Source: Vibrio ordalii ATCC 33509 (GTDB taxonomy: Bacteria > Pseudomonadota > Gammaproteobacteria > Enterobacterales > Vibrionaceae). From it: a DNA stretch of 62,531 nt. A program made the translations under genes and the position numbers. The stretch lies in contig AEZC01000083.1 in NCBI GenBank assembly GCA_000257205.1, positions 1 to 62,531 of the forward strand, written 5' to 3'. How positions within the stretch are numbered: position 1 is the first letter of the stretch; the number at the start of each line of letters is the position of its first letter. Under the pieces are notes generated by a model that searched no databases, had not been told where the DNA came from, and saw only the letters and a list, made by a program, of their open reading frames with translations. Shown piece by piece: positions 1-9,619 of this stretch.

Positions 1-474
1 AACCAGTTCATGGGTTTGCGTGTTGTATGTATAGAAATGTGTGTTATCGGCTAACCAAATGAAAACACCAGATGAACCTATTTTTTTTATGATAACGCCT
101 GGGGTCAAACTGAATATTAATTCGCGATCTTGTGCGGGATAAGTGCGGTAGAGTTCATTATCTATAAACGTCCAAAAATCATTATTCAGATAAACGATAT
201 TTTCGCTCTCTTGCGAGAGCACTGAGCCACGTCGAGGAAGGGTACTTTTCCCATCAAAGAAAACCACTTTGCCGTGCACATCGTGTATCCAAATCCCCCC
301 CTCTTCTCCTAGAAATAAATTTTGCGCGGCGAAAATCTTCCCTTGAGCCTGAGCTGGCAACGGATAAAAGATAGAAGGTGCTTTGTCTAGAGCTTGTGTT
401 CCTTGTGCTAATAAAAGCGACAGAAAACCCAAGATCCAGAACAAAGGTTTGTAATAATCGTTCTTTCCTTTCAA
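1..474 (-). CDS. Exported propeller-like sensor protein, N-terminal part (cut by window edge)
   Basis: This frame is open from the window edge to about 474 and encodes the N-terminus of a larger protein. A hydrophobic signal-like segment (FWILGFLSLLLAQGTQA) is followed by beta-rich sequence with short repeats such as GGIWIHDVHGKVVFFDG and GVFIWLADNTHFYTY. These look like blades of the periplasmic beta-propeller sensor domains found in front of histidine kinase or GGDEF modules. No ATG is available. TTG at 474 or TTG at 444 could start it, and the 474 start would place a GGAAAG-like sequence inside the gene, so the start is unsettled. It lies downstream of znuA on the same strand with a 171-base gap and no clear terminator. 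The output domain is outside the window, so the function is unknown. Confidence 0.6.
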   Translation of the reverse strand, partial: MKGKNDYYKPLFWILGFLSLLLAQGTQALDKAPSIFYPLPAQAQGKIFAAQNLFLGEEGGIWIHDVHGKVVFFDGKSTLPRRGSVLSQESENIVYLNNDFWTFIDNELYRTYPAQDRELIFSLTPGVIIKKIGSSGVFIWLADNTHFYTYNTQTHELV

Positions 475-645
475 CAGACAAAGCCTTAGTCAATAACACG
501 CCACATGAAAACTGTTTTTTTGTTGCGATAATTATCAAAACATTCTAACCAAAGATAAGGCTTTTTGAAGCTAAGAAAGCAGCAATCTATGAATTTTTAT
601 CGTAGATTTCAGTGCAAATCGTACAACATACAATACAGCGTATAT

Positions 646-1524
646 CTATTGAGACAAACAAGTATAAAAGTTGTTGCTTATCTGATTTAACAGCTCAAAA
701 TAACTACCGCTTTTCACCTCAATATCGACACCTAATGGATCAAGTACTCCTGTTTTGACCTCTGTACCACGAGTCACAGTATCAATCACCGCAGGAGTAA
801 ACTGAGGTTCTGAAAAGACACACTTTGCTTCATTATTAATAATGGAATTTTTAATAGTGATGAGCGTTTTAGCCCCCGGTTTTCTATCAGGACTCACGGT
901 AAAATGGCCAAGGTTATTGAGATGATATTGCTGCTCAAAATAGCCGTATGCATCATGAAAAACATAATATCCTTTACCGATAATTGTACCCATCCTCTGC
1001 AAGATGGTTTGGTGGTTTGAATCTAACTGAGCTAAGAATTGTGCTAAGTTAGCTTGATATTGCTCGGCATGACGATTATCACTTTGCACCAGTCTTTTGG
1101 TAATCGCTTCTGCCACTTGTTTCACTGGCTCTATCCCTAGCCAGAAATGGGGATCATGTGTGCCATGATTATGCCCATCATGCTCATGTTGCTCACCGTT
1201 AAACTCCCTCAGCTTTAAGCCATCAATTTGGCTGATGGTCAAAACATTGTGATGGCTATCTAATGTCTTACTTAAGAATGGCTCAAGATCTTTTCCATAC
1301 CAAATCACTAAATCCGCCGCTCTGACTTTTTTTACATCAGAAGGACGTAACGCATAATCATGTGGTGAGGTATTTGACCCCAATAATACTTGTGGCTCAT
1401 TCACACCATGAGTCAACTCATACGTGATCATCTGAATCGGCTTAATGCTGGTCAAAATGACCGTAGACCACGCCAAAGGCGATAATGTTATTAGGCAAAG
1501 AAGGAGCATAATCTGACGCAACAT
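646..1524 (-). CDS. znuA: Zinc ABC transporter, periplasmic zinc-binding protein ZnuA
   Basis: This is the periplasmic receptor that captures Zn(II) and passes it to the ZnuB permease. The 292-residue product begins with a signal peptide (MLLLCLITLSPLAWS) and continues into the cluster-9 solute-binding fold. The first metal-ligand region is TSPHDYALRP. The His/Asp-rich flexible loop HEHDGHNHGTHDPHFWLG (about residues 113-130) is typical of zinc-specific rather than manganese-specific receptors. A further ligand region is VFHDAYGYFEQQY. The gene is divergent from znuC across an 84-base gap that holds a Zur box, so both transcripts should be repressed in zinc-replete cells. Assignment is secure. 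Confidence 0.96.
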   Translation of the reverse strand: MLRQIMLLLCLITLSPLAWSTVILTSIKPIQMITYELTHGVNEPQVLLGSNTSPHDYALRPSDVKKVRAADLVIWYGKDLEPFLSKTLDSHHNVLTISQIDGLKLREFNGEQHEHDGHNHGTHDPHFWLGIEPVKQVAEAITKRLVQSDNRHAEQYQANLAQFLAQLDSNHQTILQRMGTIIGKGYYVFHDAYGYFEQQYHLNNLGHFTVSPDRKPGAKTLITIKNSIINNEAKCVFSEPQFTPAVIDTVTRGTEVKTGVLDPLGVDIEVKSGSYFELLNQISNNFYTCLSQ

Positions 1525-1562
1525 GATGGTTTTTCCATTCAGTATATAGCGTTAAAGGGAAC

Positions 1563-1585
1563 GAAATGTTACATTATAACACTTC
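1563..1585. promoter_or_regulatory. Zur box between znuA and znuCB
   Basis: A 23-base near-palindrome reads GAAATGTTA, five bases (CATTA), then TAACACTTC. This matches the known gammaproteobacterial Zur operator pattern (GAAATGTTA-N5-TAACATTTC) at all but one position. It is the only such site in the divergent znuA/znuC gap, so one operator probably serves both directions. The zur gene is not in the window. Confidence 0.88.
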
Positions 1586-1608
1586 CGAATTGCAAATAAG
1601 TTCCATTC

Positions 1609-2391
1609 ATGTCCAACTTAATTCAGCTGCAAGGCATTTGTGTCGAATTCAACAACCGCCGTGTTTTGGACAATGTCAGTATCAACCTAGAAAAAGGGAA
1701 GATTACCACACTGATAGGTCCTAATGGTGCCGGCAAGTCGACGCTCGTTAAAGTATTGCTCGGGCTACAGCCCGTCCATAGCGGAACCATGACGCGCGTA
1801 AAAAACCTTAAAATTGGTTATGTTCCTCAAAAGTTAAAGCTTAATGACGCGTTACCACTCCCCGTTCAACGATTTTTAAGTTTGGCCGGACGTTTTAGTC
1901 AACAAGAGTTACTAGACGCACTCAGGCTTGTCGGGGCCGAGCATCTTCTTGATTATGATATGCATAAGCTGTCCGGTGGTGAAACGCAACGGATTCTTAT
2001 CGCCCGTGCATTGCTACAGCGCCCAGATATTCTAATTCTTGATGAACCAGCCCAAGGTGTTGACGTGCAAGGGCAAATTGATCTGTATGATCTTATCGAT
2101 GCCATACGACATCGTTTCGGCTGTGGTGTCTTCATGGTCTCTCACGATTTGCATCTGGTGATGGCAAAAACGGATGATGTTATCTGTCTTCATCACCATG
2201 TTTGCTGTTTTGGCTCACCAGCAACGATTACTCAACACCCAAGCTATATCGCATTATTTGGTACACGCAATAGCGAAGCCTTAGCTTTTTACCATCACAA
2301 GCATCAGCATCATCACGACTTAGCAGGCCAACCTGTAAAAGGTGATGCAACTTGCTGTTCAAATCATTCACACGGTCACCATCATGATTGA
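1609..2391 (+). CDS. znuC: Zinc ABC transporter, ATP-binding protein ZnuC
   Basis: This ATPase powers zinc import through ZnuB. The 260-residue product has a Walker A motif (GPNGAGKST, about residues 38-46), the ABC signature LSGGE (about 122-126), a Walker B region (DILILDEP) and the switch histidine in MVSHDLH. After the nucleotide-binding domain the C-terminus is unusually rich in histidine and cysteine (YHHKHQHHHD, then CCSNHSHGHHHD), which could bind or sense zinc. It overlaps znuB by 8 bases, which suggests translational coupling. It is expected to be Zur-regulated from the box just upstream. Confidence 0.96.
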   Translation: MSNLIQLQGICVEFNNRRVLDNVSINLEKGKITTLIGPNGAGKSTLVKVLLGLQPVHSGTMTRVKNLKIGYVPQKLKLNDALPLPVQRFLSLAGRFSQQELLDALRLVGAEHLLDYDMHKLSGGETQRILIARALLQRPDILILDEPAQGVDVQGQIDLYDLIDAIRHRFGCGVFMVSHDLHLVMAKTDDVICLHHHVCCFGSPATITQHPSYIALFGTRNSEALAFYHHKHQHHHDLAGQPVKGDATCCSNHSHGHHHD

Positions 2392-3163
2392 ATTTCTTCT
2401 TCCATCAATATTAGCAGGCCTTGGTATTGCCGTTATCGCAGGTCCCCTTGGGTCATTCGTGGTTTGGCGAAAAATGGCTTATTTTGGCGATACCCTCGCA
2501 CACGCCTCGCTGATGGGATTGTCACTAGGATTTTTACTTGATATCAACCTTTATCTTGCGTTGCTCGTTTGCTGTCTTGGGCTTGCAATCATTTTGGTTA
2601 CTATGCAGAAACAGCAGCTTGTGGCGACAGACACTTTGCTCGGCATTCTCGCTCACAGCTCGTTATCTATTGGCCTCATTGCAGTAAGCTTCCTTGATAA
2701 CGTTCGCATCGATTTAATGAGCTATCTCTTTGGCGATTTATTGGCAGTGAACTTTACCGATTTAGCCTTCATTTGGGGGGGAGCGATTGCAGTAAGTGCA
2801 CTGCTATTTCTTTTTTGGCGGCCATTACTTTCAACTACAGTGAACGAAGAACTTGCGTTTGTTGAGGGTATCAACGTTGATTTAATGCGTTTGCTGCTAA
2901 TGCTATTGATTGGGGTGGTGATTGCACTCGGAATGAAATTTGTTGGTGCTCTGATTATGACATCGCTGCTGATTATTCCCGCGGCGACCGCTAGGCGACT
3001 CACAAAAACCCCAGAGCAAATGGCAATATTGGCTTCTTTGGTTGGCGCTTTAGCTGTGCTGGGCGGGCTAATCCTCTCGTGGCACTTTGACACACCCGCA
3101 GGCCCTTCGGTTGTCGTAACGGCTACAACGATGTTTATGTGCAGTCAACTAGTAAAACGCTAG
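2384..3163 (+). CDS. znuB: Zinc ABC transporter, permease ZnuB
   Basis: This is the membrane channel of the zinc importer, an ABC-3 family permease of about eight hydrophobic segments. The frame is open further upstream, but I place the start at ATG 2384 (MIEFLLPSILAGLG). That gives 260 residues, close to the usual ZnuB length, and the upstream extension would only re-read the histidine tail of znuC. Conserved family features include the GPLGSFVVWRKMAYFGDTLAH region and the late GMKFVGALIMTSLLIIPAA segment. It is the last gene of znuCB and is followed by a terminator shared with sucD. Confidence 0.95.
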   Translation: MIEFLLPSILAGLGIAVIAGPLGSFVVWRKMAYFGDTLAHASLMGLSLGFLLDINLYLALLVCCLGLAIILVTMQKQQLVATDTLLGILAHSSLSIGLIAVSFLDNVRIDLMSYLFGDLLAVNFTDLAFIWGGAIAVSALLFLFWRPLLSTTVNEELAFVEGINVDLMRLLLMLLIGVVIALGMKFVGALIMTSLLIIPAATARRLTKTPEQMAILASLVGALAVLGGLILSWHFDTPAGPSVVVTATTMFMCSQLVKR

Positions 3164-3189
3164 TATCAAAACCTATTGAATCTAAAGTA

Positions 3190-3217
3190 AAAACCCCGAA
3201 ACAAGGTTCGGGGTTTT
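3190..3217. terminator. Bidirectional terminator between znuB and sucD
   Basis: AAAACCCCGAA pairs with TTCGGGGTTTT around a five-base loop. A run of T follows the stem on the plus strand and a run of A precedes it, so it can end both znuCB and the convergent sdh-suc transcript. Confidence 0.9.
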
Positions 3218-3240
3218 TCTTCAAACAGAGGGAGGCGTAA

Positions 3241-4113
3241 TTACCAACCCGTCACTTCACGCAATGCTTTTCCGATATCAGCAAGGCTTTTGACGGTTTT
3301 CACACCCGCGGCTTCAAGCGCTGCAAATTTTTCATCGGCAGTGCCTTTACCACCAGAAATGATAGCGCCAGCATGGCCCATGCGTTTACCTGGAGGCGCG
3401 GTCACACCAGCAATATAAGATACCACCGGTTTAGTAACATGCTCTTTAATGAATGCCGCCGCTTCTTCTTCGGCTGTACCACCGATCTCGCCAATCATCA
3501 CTATCGCTTCAGTTTCAGGATCGTCTTGGAATAGTTTCAAGATATCAATGAAGTTAGAACCAGGAATTGGGTCACCGCCGATACCAACACACGTTGACTG
3601 ACCAAAGCCCTCATCTGTTGTTTGCTTAACGGCTTCATAAGTTAGCGTTCCTGAACGTGAAACAATACCCACCTTTCCTTTCTTATGAATGTGGCCTGGC
3701 ATGATGCCTATCTTACACGCATCTGGTGTAATCACACCCGGACAGTTCGGACCAATCATACGCACACCAGTCTCTTCGAGCTTCACTTTTACGTCGATCA
3801 TATCGGTAGTCGGTATACCTTCAGTGATCGTCACAATAAGTTCAATACCAGCGTCAATTGCTTCTAAAATAGCGTCTTTACAAAATGGTGCAGGTACATA
3901 AATAACGGTTGCCGTTGCACCCGTTGCTTCTACCGCGTCACGCACCGTATTAAATACAGGCAGACCAAGGTGAGTTTGACCACCCTTACCCGGAGAAACC
4001 CCACCGACCATTTGTGTACCGTAGGCAATTGCCTGTTCGGAGTGGAAAGTTCCCTGACCACCAGTGAAACCTTGGCAGATTACTTTGGTGTCTTTATTAA
4101 TAAGTACCGACAT
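3241..4113 (-). CDS. sucD: Succinyl-CoA synthetase, alpha subunit
   Basis: With SucC this cytosolic enzyme converts succinyl-CoA, phosphate and NDP to succinate, CoA and NTP, the substrate-level phosphorylation step of the TCA cycle. The 290-residue product has the N-terminal CoA-binding region ([18 protein letters not shown]) and the active-site phosphohistidine in [17 protein letters not shown]. Its length is normal. Its ATG shares one base with the sucC stop (TAATG), which implies tight coupling and matched subunit output. It is the last gene of the sdhCDAB-sucABCD block. Confidence 0.98.
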   Translation of the reverse strand: MSVLINKDTKVICQGFTGGQGTFHSEQAIAYGTQMVGGVSPGKGGQTHLGLPVFNTVRDAVEATGATATVIYVPAPFCKDAILEAIDAGIELIVTITEGIPTTDMIDVKVKLEETGVRMIGPNCPGVITPDACKIGIMPGHIHKKGKVGIVSRSGTLTYEAVKQTTDEGFGQSTCVGIGGDPIPGSNFIDILKLFQDDPETEAIVMIGEIGGTAEEEAAAFIKEHVTKPVVSYIAGVTAPPGKRMGHAGAIISGGKGTADEKFAALEAAGVKTVKSLADIGKALREVTGW

Positions 4114-5279
4114 TATTTACCCTCCGCCGCAGCAACAACTTTCTGAGCTGCGTCCGTTAACGACTCAGCTGCAATGATATCAAGACCAGAATTTGCAAGT
4201 ACTCTGCGTCCTAATTCCGCATTTGTACCTTCCAAACGCACGACAACGGGAACCGTTACACCAACTTCTTTCACCGCGCCGATAATGCCTTCTGCAATCA
4301 TATCGCAACGTACGATACCGCCGAAAATATTCACCAATACGGCTTTCACGTTGTGATCAGATAAAATGATTTTGAACGCTTCAGCAACACGCTCTTTGGT
4401 CGCGCCACCACCAACATCAAGGAAGTTTGCAGGTTTGCCGCCATGAAGGTTAACAATATCCATAGTACCCATTGCAAGACCAGCACCGTTCACCATGCAG
4501 CCAACATTGCCATCAAGAGCAACATAGTTCAGTTCCCACTGAGCAGCATGAGCTTCGCGCTCATCTTCTTGCGATGAGTCATGCATTTCACGAAGTTTAG
4601 GTTGGCGATAAAGTGCGTTTGAGTCGATGTTGATTTTGCCATCAAGGCATAACAAGTTCCCTTCAGCGGTAACAACCAAAGGGTTAATTTCTAGCAGTGC
4701 AAGATCATACCGGGTAAACATAGCACCAAGGCCAAGGAAGATTTTCACAAATTGCTTAATTTGGTCGCCTTCCAAGCCAAGTTTGAAAGCAAGTTCGCGA
4801 CCTTGATAGGCTTGCGGACCAACCAAAGGATCAATCGCGGCTTTATGAATCAGCTCAGGAGTCTCCTCCGCTACTTTTTCAATTTCCACGCCGCCTTCTG
4901 TTGAGGCCATAAACACGACACGACGAGTCGCACGATCGACGACTGCGCCTAGGTAAAGCTCATTCGCGATATTAGAGGCTTCTTCGACCAAAATTTTTGA
5001 TACTGGCTGACCATTTGCGTCCGTTTGATAAGTAACCAGATTTTTACCTAGCCATTTTTGAGCAAACTCTTTGACACCATCTTTAGTGTCGTGCAACTCA
5101 ACGCCACCCGCTTTACCGCGACCACCTGCATGCACTTGACACTTAACAACTTTCTTCGCTGTACTAATCCGACCCGCCGCTTCAAAAGCTTCTTGTGGAG
5201 TATCACAGGCATAACCTTCCGGTACAGGCAAACCGAATTCTGCAAACAGCTGTTTGGCTTGATATTCATGCAAATTCAT
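4113..5279 (-). CDS. sucC: Succinyl-CoA synthetase, beta subunit
   Basis: This subunit binds the nucleotide and completes the SucCD synthetase. The 388-residue product starts with the canonical [20 protein letters not shown] and carries an ATP-grasp domain ([25 protein letters not shown]) and a C-terminal flavodoxin-like half ([16 protein letters not shown]). Family length is normal. It is separated from sucB by about 200 bases containing two hairpins, unlike the close spacing elsewhere in the block, so its transcript level may differ from sucAB. Confidence 0.98.
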   Translation of the reverse strand: MNLHEYQAKQLFAEFGLPVPEGYACDTPQEAFEAAGRISTAKKVVKCQVHAGGRGKAGGVELHDTKDGVKEFAQKWLGKNLVTYQTDANGQPVSKILVEEASNIANELYLGAVVDRATRRVVFMASTEGGVEIEKVAEETPELIHKAAIDPLVGPQAYQGRELAFKLGLEGDQIKQFVKIFLGLGAMFTRYDLALLEINPLVVTAEGNLLCLDGKINIDSNALYRQPKLREMHDSSQEDEREAHAAQWELNYVALDGNVGCMVNGAGLAMGTMDIVNLHGGKPANFLDVGGGATKERVAEAFKIILSDHNVKAVLVNIFGGIVRCDMIAEGIIGAVKEVGVTVPVVVRLEGTNAELGRRVLANSGLDIIAAESLTDAAQKVVAAAEGK

Positions 5280-5425
5280 TATGTTCTTCCGTTTGTTTAT
5301 CCCTTAGGGGATTTATTATTTCCATAAAGCGGCAGCTATGCTGCGCCATATATCTGTAGGGTGCTTCTCAAATTAAGCGGTTGCAATTTATCCAAGAGGA
5401 TAGCTTGTCGCATTTTGCTTAAATG

Positions 5426-5478
5426 AAGGCTAGACGTGAGCCTGCCTAGCCTTAAATTCACTGAACAACGTTCAGTGA
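5426..5478 (-). other. Two hairpins in the sucB-sucC gap
   Basis: AAGGCTAG (5426-5433) pairs with CTAGCCTT (5446-5453), and TCACTGAAC (5458-5466) pairs with GTTCAGTGA (5470-5478), directly after the sucB stop on the minus strand. Neither is followed by a strong T-run, so they look more like RNA-stabilising or processing structures, or a leaky attenuator, than a full terminator. The rest of the 5280-5480 gap shows nothing else recognisable. Confidence 0.6.
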
Positions 5479-5480
5479 GG

Positions 5481-6689
5481 TTACACGTCCAGTAGCAAAC
5501 GTGCTGGATCTTCAAGTAGCTCTTTCACTGTCACAAGGAAACCAACTGACTCACGGCCATCCACCAAACGATGGTCGTAAGAAAGTGCTAGGTACATCAT
5601 TGGTAAAATTTCTACTTTGCCATCTACAGCCATTGGGCGATCTTGGATTTTGTGCATGCCAAATATGGCCGCTTGTGGCGGATTGATGATCGGTGTTGAC
5701 ATTAACGATCCAAACACACCGCCATTCGTAATCGTGAAATTACCGCCAGTCAGTTCTTCAACCGTCAATTTGCCGTCTCTTCCTTTGAGTGCAAGCTCTT
5801 TAATGCCCTTCTCAATTTCAGCAAGGCTTAGCGTATCGCAATCTTTAAGAACCGGAGTCACTAAGCCACGAGGCGTTGAAACTGCCATGCTAATATCAAA
5901 ATAGCTGTGATACACAATATCTTGGCCATCAATAGATGCATTTACTTCTGGGTAACGTTTTAACGCTTCTGTTACCGCTTTTACATAGAAAGACATAAAG
6001 CCCAAACGAATACCGTGTTTCTCTTCAAACAGACCTTGATATTGCTTACGAAGATCCATGATAGGTTTCATGTTAACTTCATTAAACGTCGTCAACATCG
6101 CCGTGCTATTTTTTGCCTCAAGCAGACGCTCCGCAACACGTTTACGCAAACGCGTCATCGGTACACGTTTTTCACTGCGCGCCATCGCAACGACAGGTTC
6201 AGATTGACTTGGAGCAACTACTGACGCTGATTTTGCGGCCGCTAGATGAGCATCAATATCTTCACGCGTGATACGTCCACCCACACCAGAGCCTTTCACT
6301 TGACTTGCTTCCAAACCATGCTCGGCGAGTAAACGGCGTACCGCAGGGCTAAGCGCATCATTCGTTTCGTCTGTCAATGTGGCCTTGTGGCGTTTATCAG
6401 GAGACGGCTCTGTATCGTTGGTGGTGTCTTTCGTCGGTTCACCTGCAACGGCACCGGGTTGTAATTTCGCCAATAACTGTTTCGAAAGCACCGTCGCACC
6501 TTCTTGCTCGATAATGGCTTCAAGAACACCCGCTTCTGGTGCTGGCACTTCAAGAATGACTTTATCGGTTTCAATCTCAACAAGAACTTCATCACGAGCG
6601 ACGGCTTCACCTGGCTTTTTATGCCATGTAGCGACTGTTGCATCAGCCACTGATTCAGGTAGATCTGGAACCAGAATTTCAATTGTCAT
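5481..6689 (-). CDS. sucB: 2-oxoglutarate dehydrogenase E2, dihydrolipoamide succinyltransferase
   Basis: This is the core of the 2-oxoglutarate dehydrogenase complex, moving the succinyl group from E1 to CoA through a lipoyl arm. The 402-residue product has one N-terminal lipoyl domain with the modified lysine in [14 protein letters not shown] (Lys43). An acidic, Pro/Thr-rich linker follows, then an E3/E1-binding domain ([20 protein letters not shown], about 113-132) and the C-terminal acyltransferase domain. The catalytic motif is [10 protein letters not shown] (His373). It lies 30 bases downstream of sucA. The third complex component, Lpd, is not in the window. Confidence 0.98.
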   Translation of the reverse strand: MTIEILVPDLPESVADATVATWHKKPGEAVARDEVLVEIETDKVILEVPAPEAGVLEAIIEQEGATVLSKQLLAKLQPGAVAGEPTKDTTNDTEPSPDKRHKATLTDETNDALSPAVRRLLAEHGLEASQVKGSGVGGRITREDIDAHLAAAKSASVVAPSQSEPVVAMARSEKRVPMTRLRKRVAERLLEAKNSTAMLTTFNEVNMKPIMDLRKQYQGLFEEKHGIRLGFMSFYVKAVTEALKRYPEVNASIDGQDIVYHSYFDISMAVSTPRGLVTPVLKDCDTLSLAEIEKGIKELALKGRDGKLTVEELTGGNFTITNGGVFGSLMSTPIINPPQAAIFGMHKIQDRPMAVDGKVEILPMMYLALSYDHRLVDGRESVGFLVTVKELLEDPARLLLDV

Positions 6690-6719
6690 AATCTGTGTCT
6701 TCCTTTTACTTCTAGTTCG

Positions 6720-9530
6720 TTAAGCTAGGGTCAGAGCGTCTTCAATCAACGCTTTTTGTTGTTTCAAGTGTACCGACATATAACCAACGGCTGGTGATGC
6801 TGATGCAGGGCGACCTGCGTATTTAAGATCAGCACCGGCTGGAATGGCAGAACGGAAGTTATGTTGGCTACTGTACCAAGCACCTTGGTTTTGAGGCTCT
6901 TCTTGGCACCATACATAGTCAACAACATTAGTGTATTGAGCGATAACCGCTTCCACTTCTTCTTTCGGGAATGGATATAGCTGTTCAATACGGACGATAG
7001 CAACATCACCTTGTTCGTTATTGCGGCGCTGTTCAAGCAGGTCGTAGTAAACCTTACCAGAGCAGAACACAACACGTTTGACGTTTGCTGGGTTGAGATC
7101 GTCAACTTCGCCGATGGCTGGCAAAAACGATCCGTCAGCCAAGTCTTCGAGTGTTGAGATACATAGTGGGTGACGCAGCAACGATTTTGGTGACATAACA
7201 ATCAATGGTCGACGCATTGGACGAACAACCTGACGACGCAGCATGTGGTATACCTGCGCTGGCGTAGAGGGAACCACCACTTGCATGTTTTGTTCGGCGC
7301 ACAATTGCAAATAACGCTCTAGGCGTGCTGATGAGTGTTCCGGGCCTTGCCCTTCATAGCCATGAGGTAGCAGCATGGTTAAACCACACAAACGCGCCCA
7401 TTTTTGTTCACCGGAAGAGATGAACTGGTCAATCACGACTTGAGCTCCATTGGCGAAATCACCAAACTGAGCTTCCCAAATCGTCAAACCACTCGGCTCC
7501 GCTGTCGCGTAGCCATATTCAAAAGCTAGCACTGCTTCTTCCGACAAAACCGAATCCAATACTTCAAAAGGACCCTGTTTATCATGGATATTCGCTAATG
7601 GAATATAGGTACTTGCGTCACTTTGGTTATGCAATACCGAGTGACGGTGGAAGAAGGTTCCACGCCCAGAGTCTTGCCCCGAAATGCGGATTCGCTTTCC
7701 ATCATCAACTAAGGTTGCATAAGCCAGCGTTTCAGCCATACCCCAATCGAGAAGCTTCTCTCCATTAACCATCGCTTGTCGGTCGGTATAGATTTTATCC
7801 ACACGACTTTGTAGTTTATGGCTTTCTGGATACTGACAAATTCGGTTACCTAGCTCTTTTAAACGCTCAAGGTCAACTTTACTATTCCATGACATATCCC
7901 ATTCATGGCCAATATACGGTGACCAATCAACAGAATGCAGTACCATTGGACGCCACTCTTTCACCACGACTTCACCATGATCCAGAGCATCACGATATTC
8001 GTTGACTAACTGTGTGGCAATCTCAATATCAAACTCACCACGCTCTATCAAAACATCGGCATAAAGCTTACGCGGCGTAGGATGCTTTTTGATCTTTTGA
8101 TACATTAACGGCTGAGTAGCATTGGGTTCATCGGCTTCGTTATGGCCGTGACGGCGATAACAAACCAGATCAATGACGACATCACGCTTAAATTCATTAC
8201 GATAATCAAGTGCAATGCGGGTGACGAAAGCAACTGCTTCTGGATCATCAGAATTGACGTGGAAAATAGGGGCCTGAACCATCTTAGCGATGTCAGTACA
8301 ATACATAGTCGAGCGTGTATCACGAGGGTTTGAGGTGGTAAAACCAACTTGGTTGTTAATAACAATACGTACCGTCCCTCCCACGCAATAGCCACGCGCT
8401 TGAGACATGTTAAATGTCTCGGCAACGACACCTTGACCAGCGATAGCCGAGTCACCATGAATAGAGATAGGCAGTACTGTCGAACCGTCTTCATCTCCCA
8501 GTCGGTCTTGTCGAGCACGGACTGAACCAATCACTACTGGGTTTACAATTTCAAGGTGTGAAGGGTTAAAGGCTAAGGCTAGATGCACATCACCGCCGGG
8601 TGTCGCAAAGTCAGCAGAGAAACCTTGGTGATATTTAACATCACCCGTTCCCCAGCTTTCACCATGCTTGCCCGCAAACTCGTCGAACAGATCTTGAGGC
8701 TTTTTACCCAAAACGTTAACAAGCATGTTAAGACGACCACGGTGCGCCATACCAATCACAACTTCACGCATGCCTGTACTACCGGCATGACGGATCAACT
8801 CTTTCATCATTGGGATGAGTGCGTCGCCACCTTCTAAAGAAAAGCGTTTCGCACCAGGGAATTTCGCGCCTAAATAACGCTCAAGGCCTTCTGCGGCTGT
8901 CAATTCTTCGAGGAAAATTCGTTTTTCTTCTTTACTGAAAGAAGGTTGACCAACGACTGATTCAAGACGTTGTTGTATCCAACGCTTTTGTTCAGTGTCG
9001 ATAATGTGCATGTATTCTGCACCGATGGAACCGCAATAGGTCTTGTTGAGGGCTTGATAAATATCTTTCAATTTCATTGTCTCTTGCCCAATAGCAAAAG
9101 AGCCAACATTGAAAGTCTCTTCCAAGTCATCTTCATTCAAATTGTGGAACGCGGGGTCTAATTCCGCCACGATTGGACGTTGCCATAAACCTAGAGGATC
9201 GAGTTGAGCCGCTTCATGACCGCGAAAACGGTAAGCATTGATCAGCTGCAAGACTCTTACTTGTTTAGCATCGACATCAGGATCACTAACTTGGACATTG
9301 TAATGCTTTGTTTCTTTCGCGAGTCGTCGGAAGTAGTCACGGACACGTGAATGTGGCTGTTCAACCACATTGTCAGCTTGCGCAGGCAAGCCATCAAAAA
9401 CACGTTTCCACTCCTCACTTACCAGATCAGGATCACTTAGATACAGTTCGTAGAGGTCCTCTACGTAAGTTGCATTGGCGCCAGCCAAGTGTGAAGACTC
9501 GAGCCATGCCTTCATCACGCCGTTGTGCAT
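6720..9530 (-). CDS. sucA: 2-oxoglutarate dehydrogenase E1 component
   Basis: This thiamine-diphosphate enzyme decarboxylates 2-oxoglutarate and hands the succinyl unit to SucB. The 936-residue product starts MHNGVMKAWLESSHLAGAN, matching the family N-terminus that docks on E2. The thiamine-binding region includes GMAHRGRLNMLVNVLGK and the later GDSAIAGQGVVAETFNM. The C-terminal half carries the transketolase-like pyrimidine domain (SGQDSGRGTFFHRHSVLH) and LLPHGYEGQGPEHSSARLER. The length is normal for the enterobacterial/Vibrio type. It lies between sdhB and sucB in the same operon. Confidence 0.98.
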   Translation of the reverse strand: MHNGVMKAWLESSHLAGANATYVEDLYELYLSDPDLVSEEWKRVFDGLPAQADNVVEQPHSRVRDYFRRLAKETKHYNVQVSDPDVDAKQVRVLQLINAYRFRGHEAAQLDPLGLWQRPIVAELDPAFHNLNEDDLEETFNVGSFAIGQETMKLKDIYQALNKTYCGSIGAEYMHIIDTEQKRWIQQRLESVVGQPSFSKEEKRIFLEELTAAEGLERYLGAKFPGAKRFSLEGGDALIPMMKELIRHAGSTGMREVVIGMAHRGRLNMLVNVLGKKPQDLFDEFAGKHGESWGTGDVKYHQGFSADFATPGGDVHLALAFNPSHLEIVNPVVIGSVRARQDRLGDEDGSTVLPISIHGDSAIAGQGVVAETFNMSQARGYCVGGTVRIVINNQVGFTTSNPRDTRSTMYCTDIAKMVQAPIFHVNSDDPEAVAFVTRIALDYRNEFKRDVVIDLVCYRRHGHNEADEPNATQPLMYQKIKKHPTPRKLYADVLIERGEFDIEIATQLVNEYRDALDHGEVVVKEWRPMVLHSVDWSPYIGHEWDMSWNSKVDLERLKELGNRICQYPESHKLQSRVDKIYTDRQAMVNGEKLLDWGMAETLAYATLVDDGKRIRISGQDSGRGTFFHRHSVLHNQSDASTYIPLANIHDKQGPFEVLDSVLSEEAVLAFEYGYATAEPSGLTIWEAQFGDFANGAQVVIDQFISSGEQKWARLCGLTMLLPHGYEGQGPEHSSARLERYLQLCAEQNMQVVVPSTPAQVYHMLRRQVVRPMRRPLIVMSPKSLLRHPLCISTLEDLADGSFLPAIGEVDDLNPANVKRVVFCSGKVYYDLLEQRRNNEQGDVAIVRIEQLYPFPKEEVEAVIAQYTNVVDYVWCQEEPQNQGAWYSSQHNFRSAIPAGADLKYAGRPASASPAVGYMSVHLKQQKALIEDALTLA

Positions 9531-9587
9531 ATTTTCCCTTAACCAGTAGTTTTCACGTTTGCTTCGGTCTATGCCGAGCTATAAAAG

Positions 9588-9605
9588 GCAGGTCCGAAGA
9601 CCTGC
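9588..9605 (-). other. Hairpin between sdhB and sucA
   Basis: GCAGGTC-CGAA-GACCTGC forms a seven-pair stem with a four-base loop, followed on the minus strand by CTTTTAT. The T-run is short, so this is probably a weak attenuator or a 3'-end stabiliser separating sdh from suc messages. Confidence 0.6.
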
Positions 9606-9619
9606 AATTTTTATTCATT

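Noticed and set aside
254..538. A 94-codon minus-strand frame starting with ATG
   Set aside because: It is basic and low in protein character (RRAKFISRRRGG). The neighbouring frame has a signal peptide and beta-blade repeats and stays open to the window edge.
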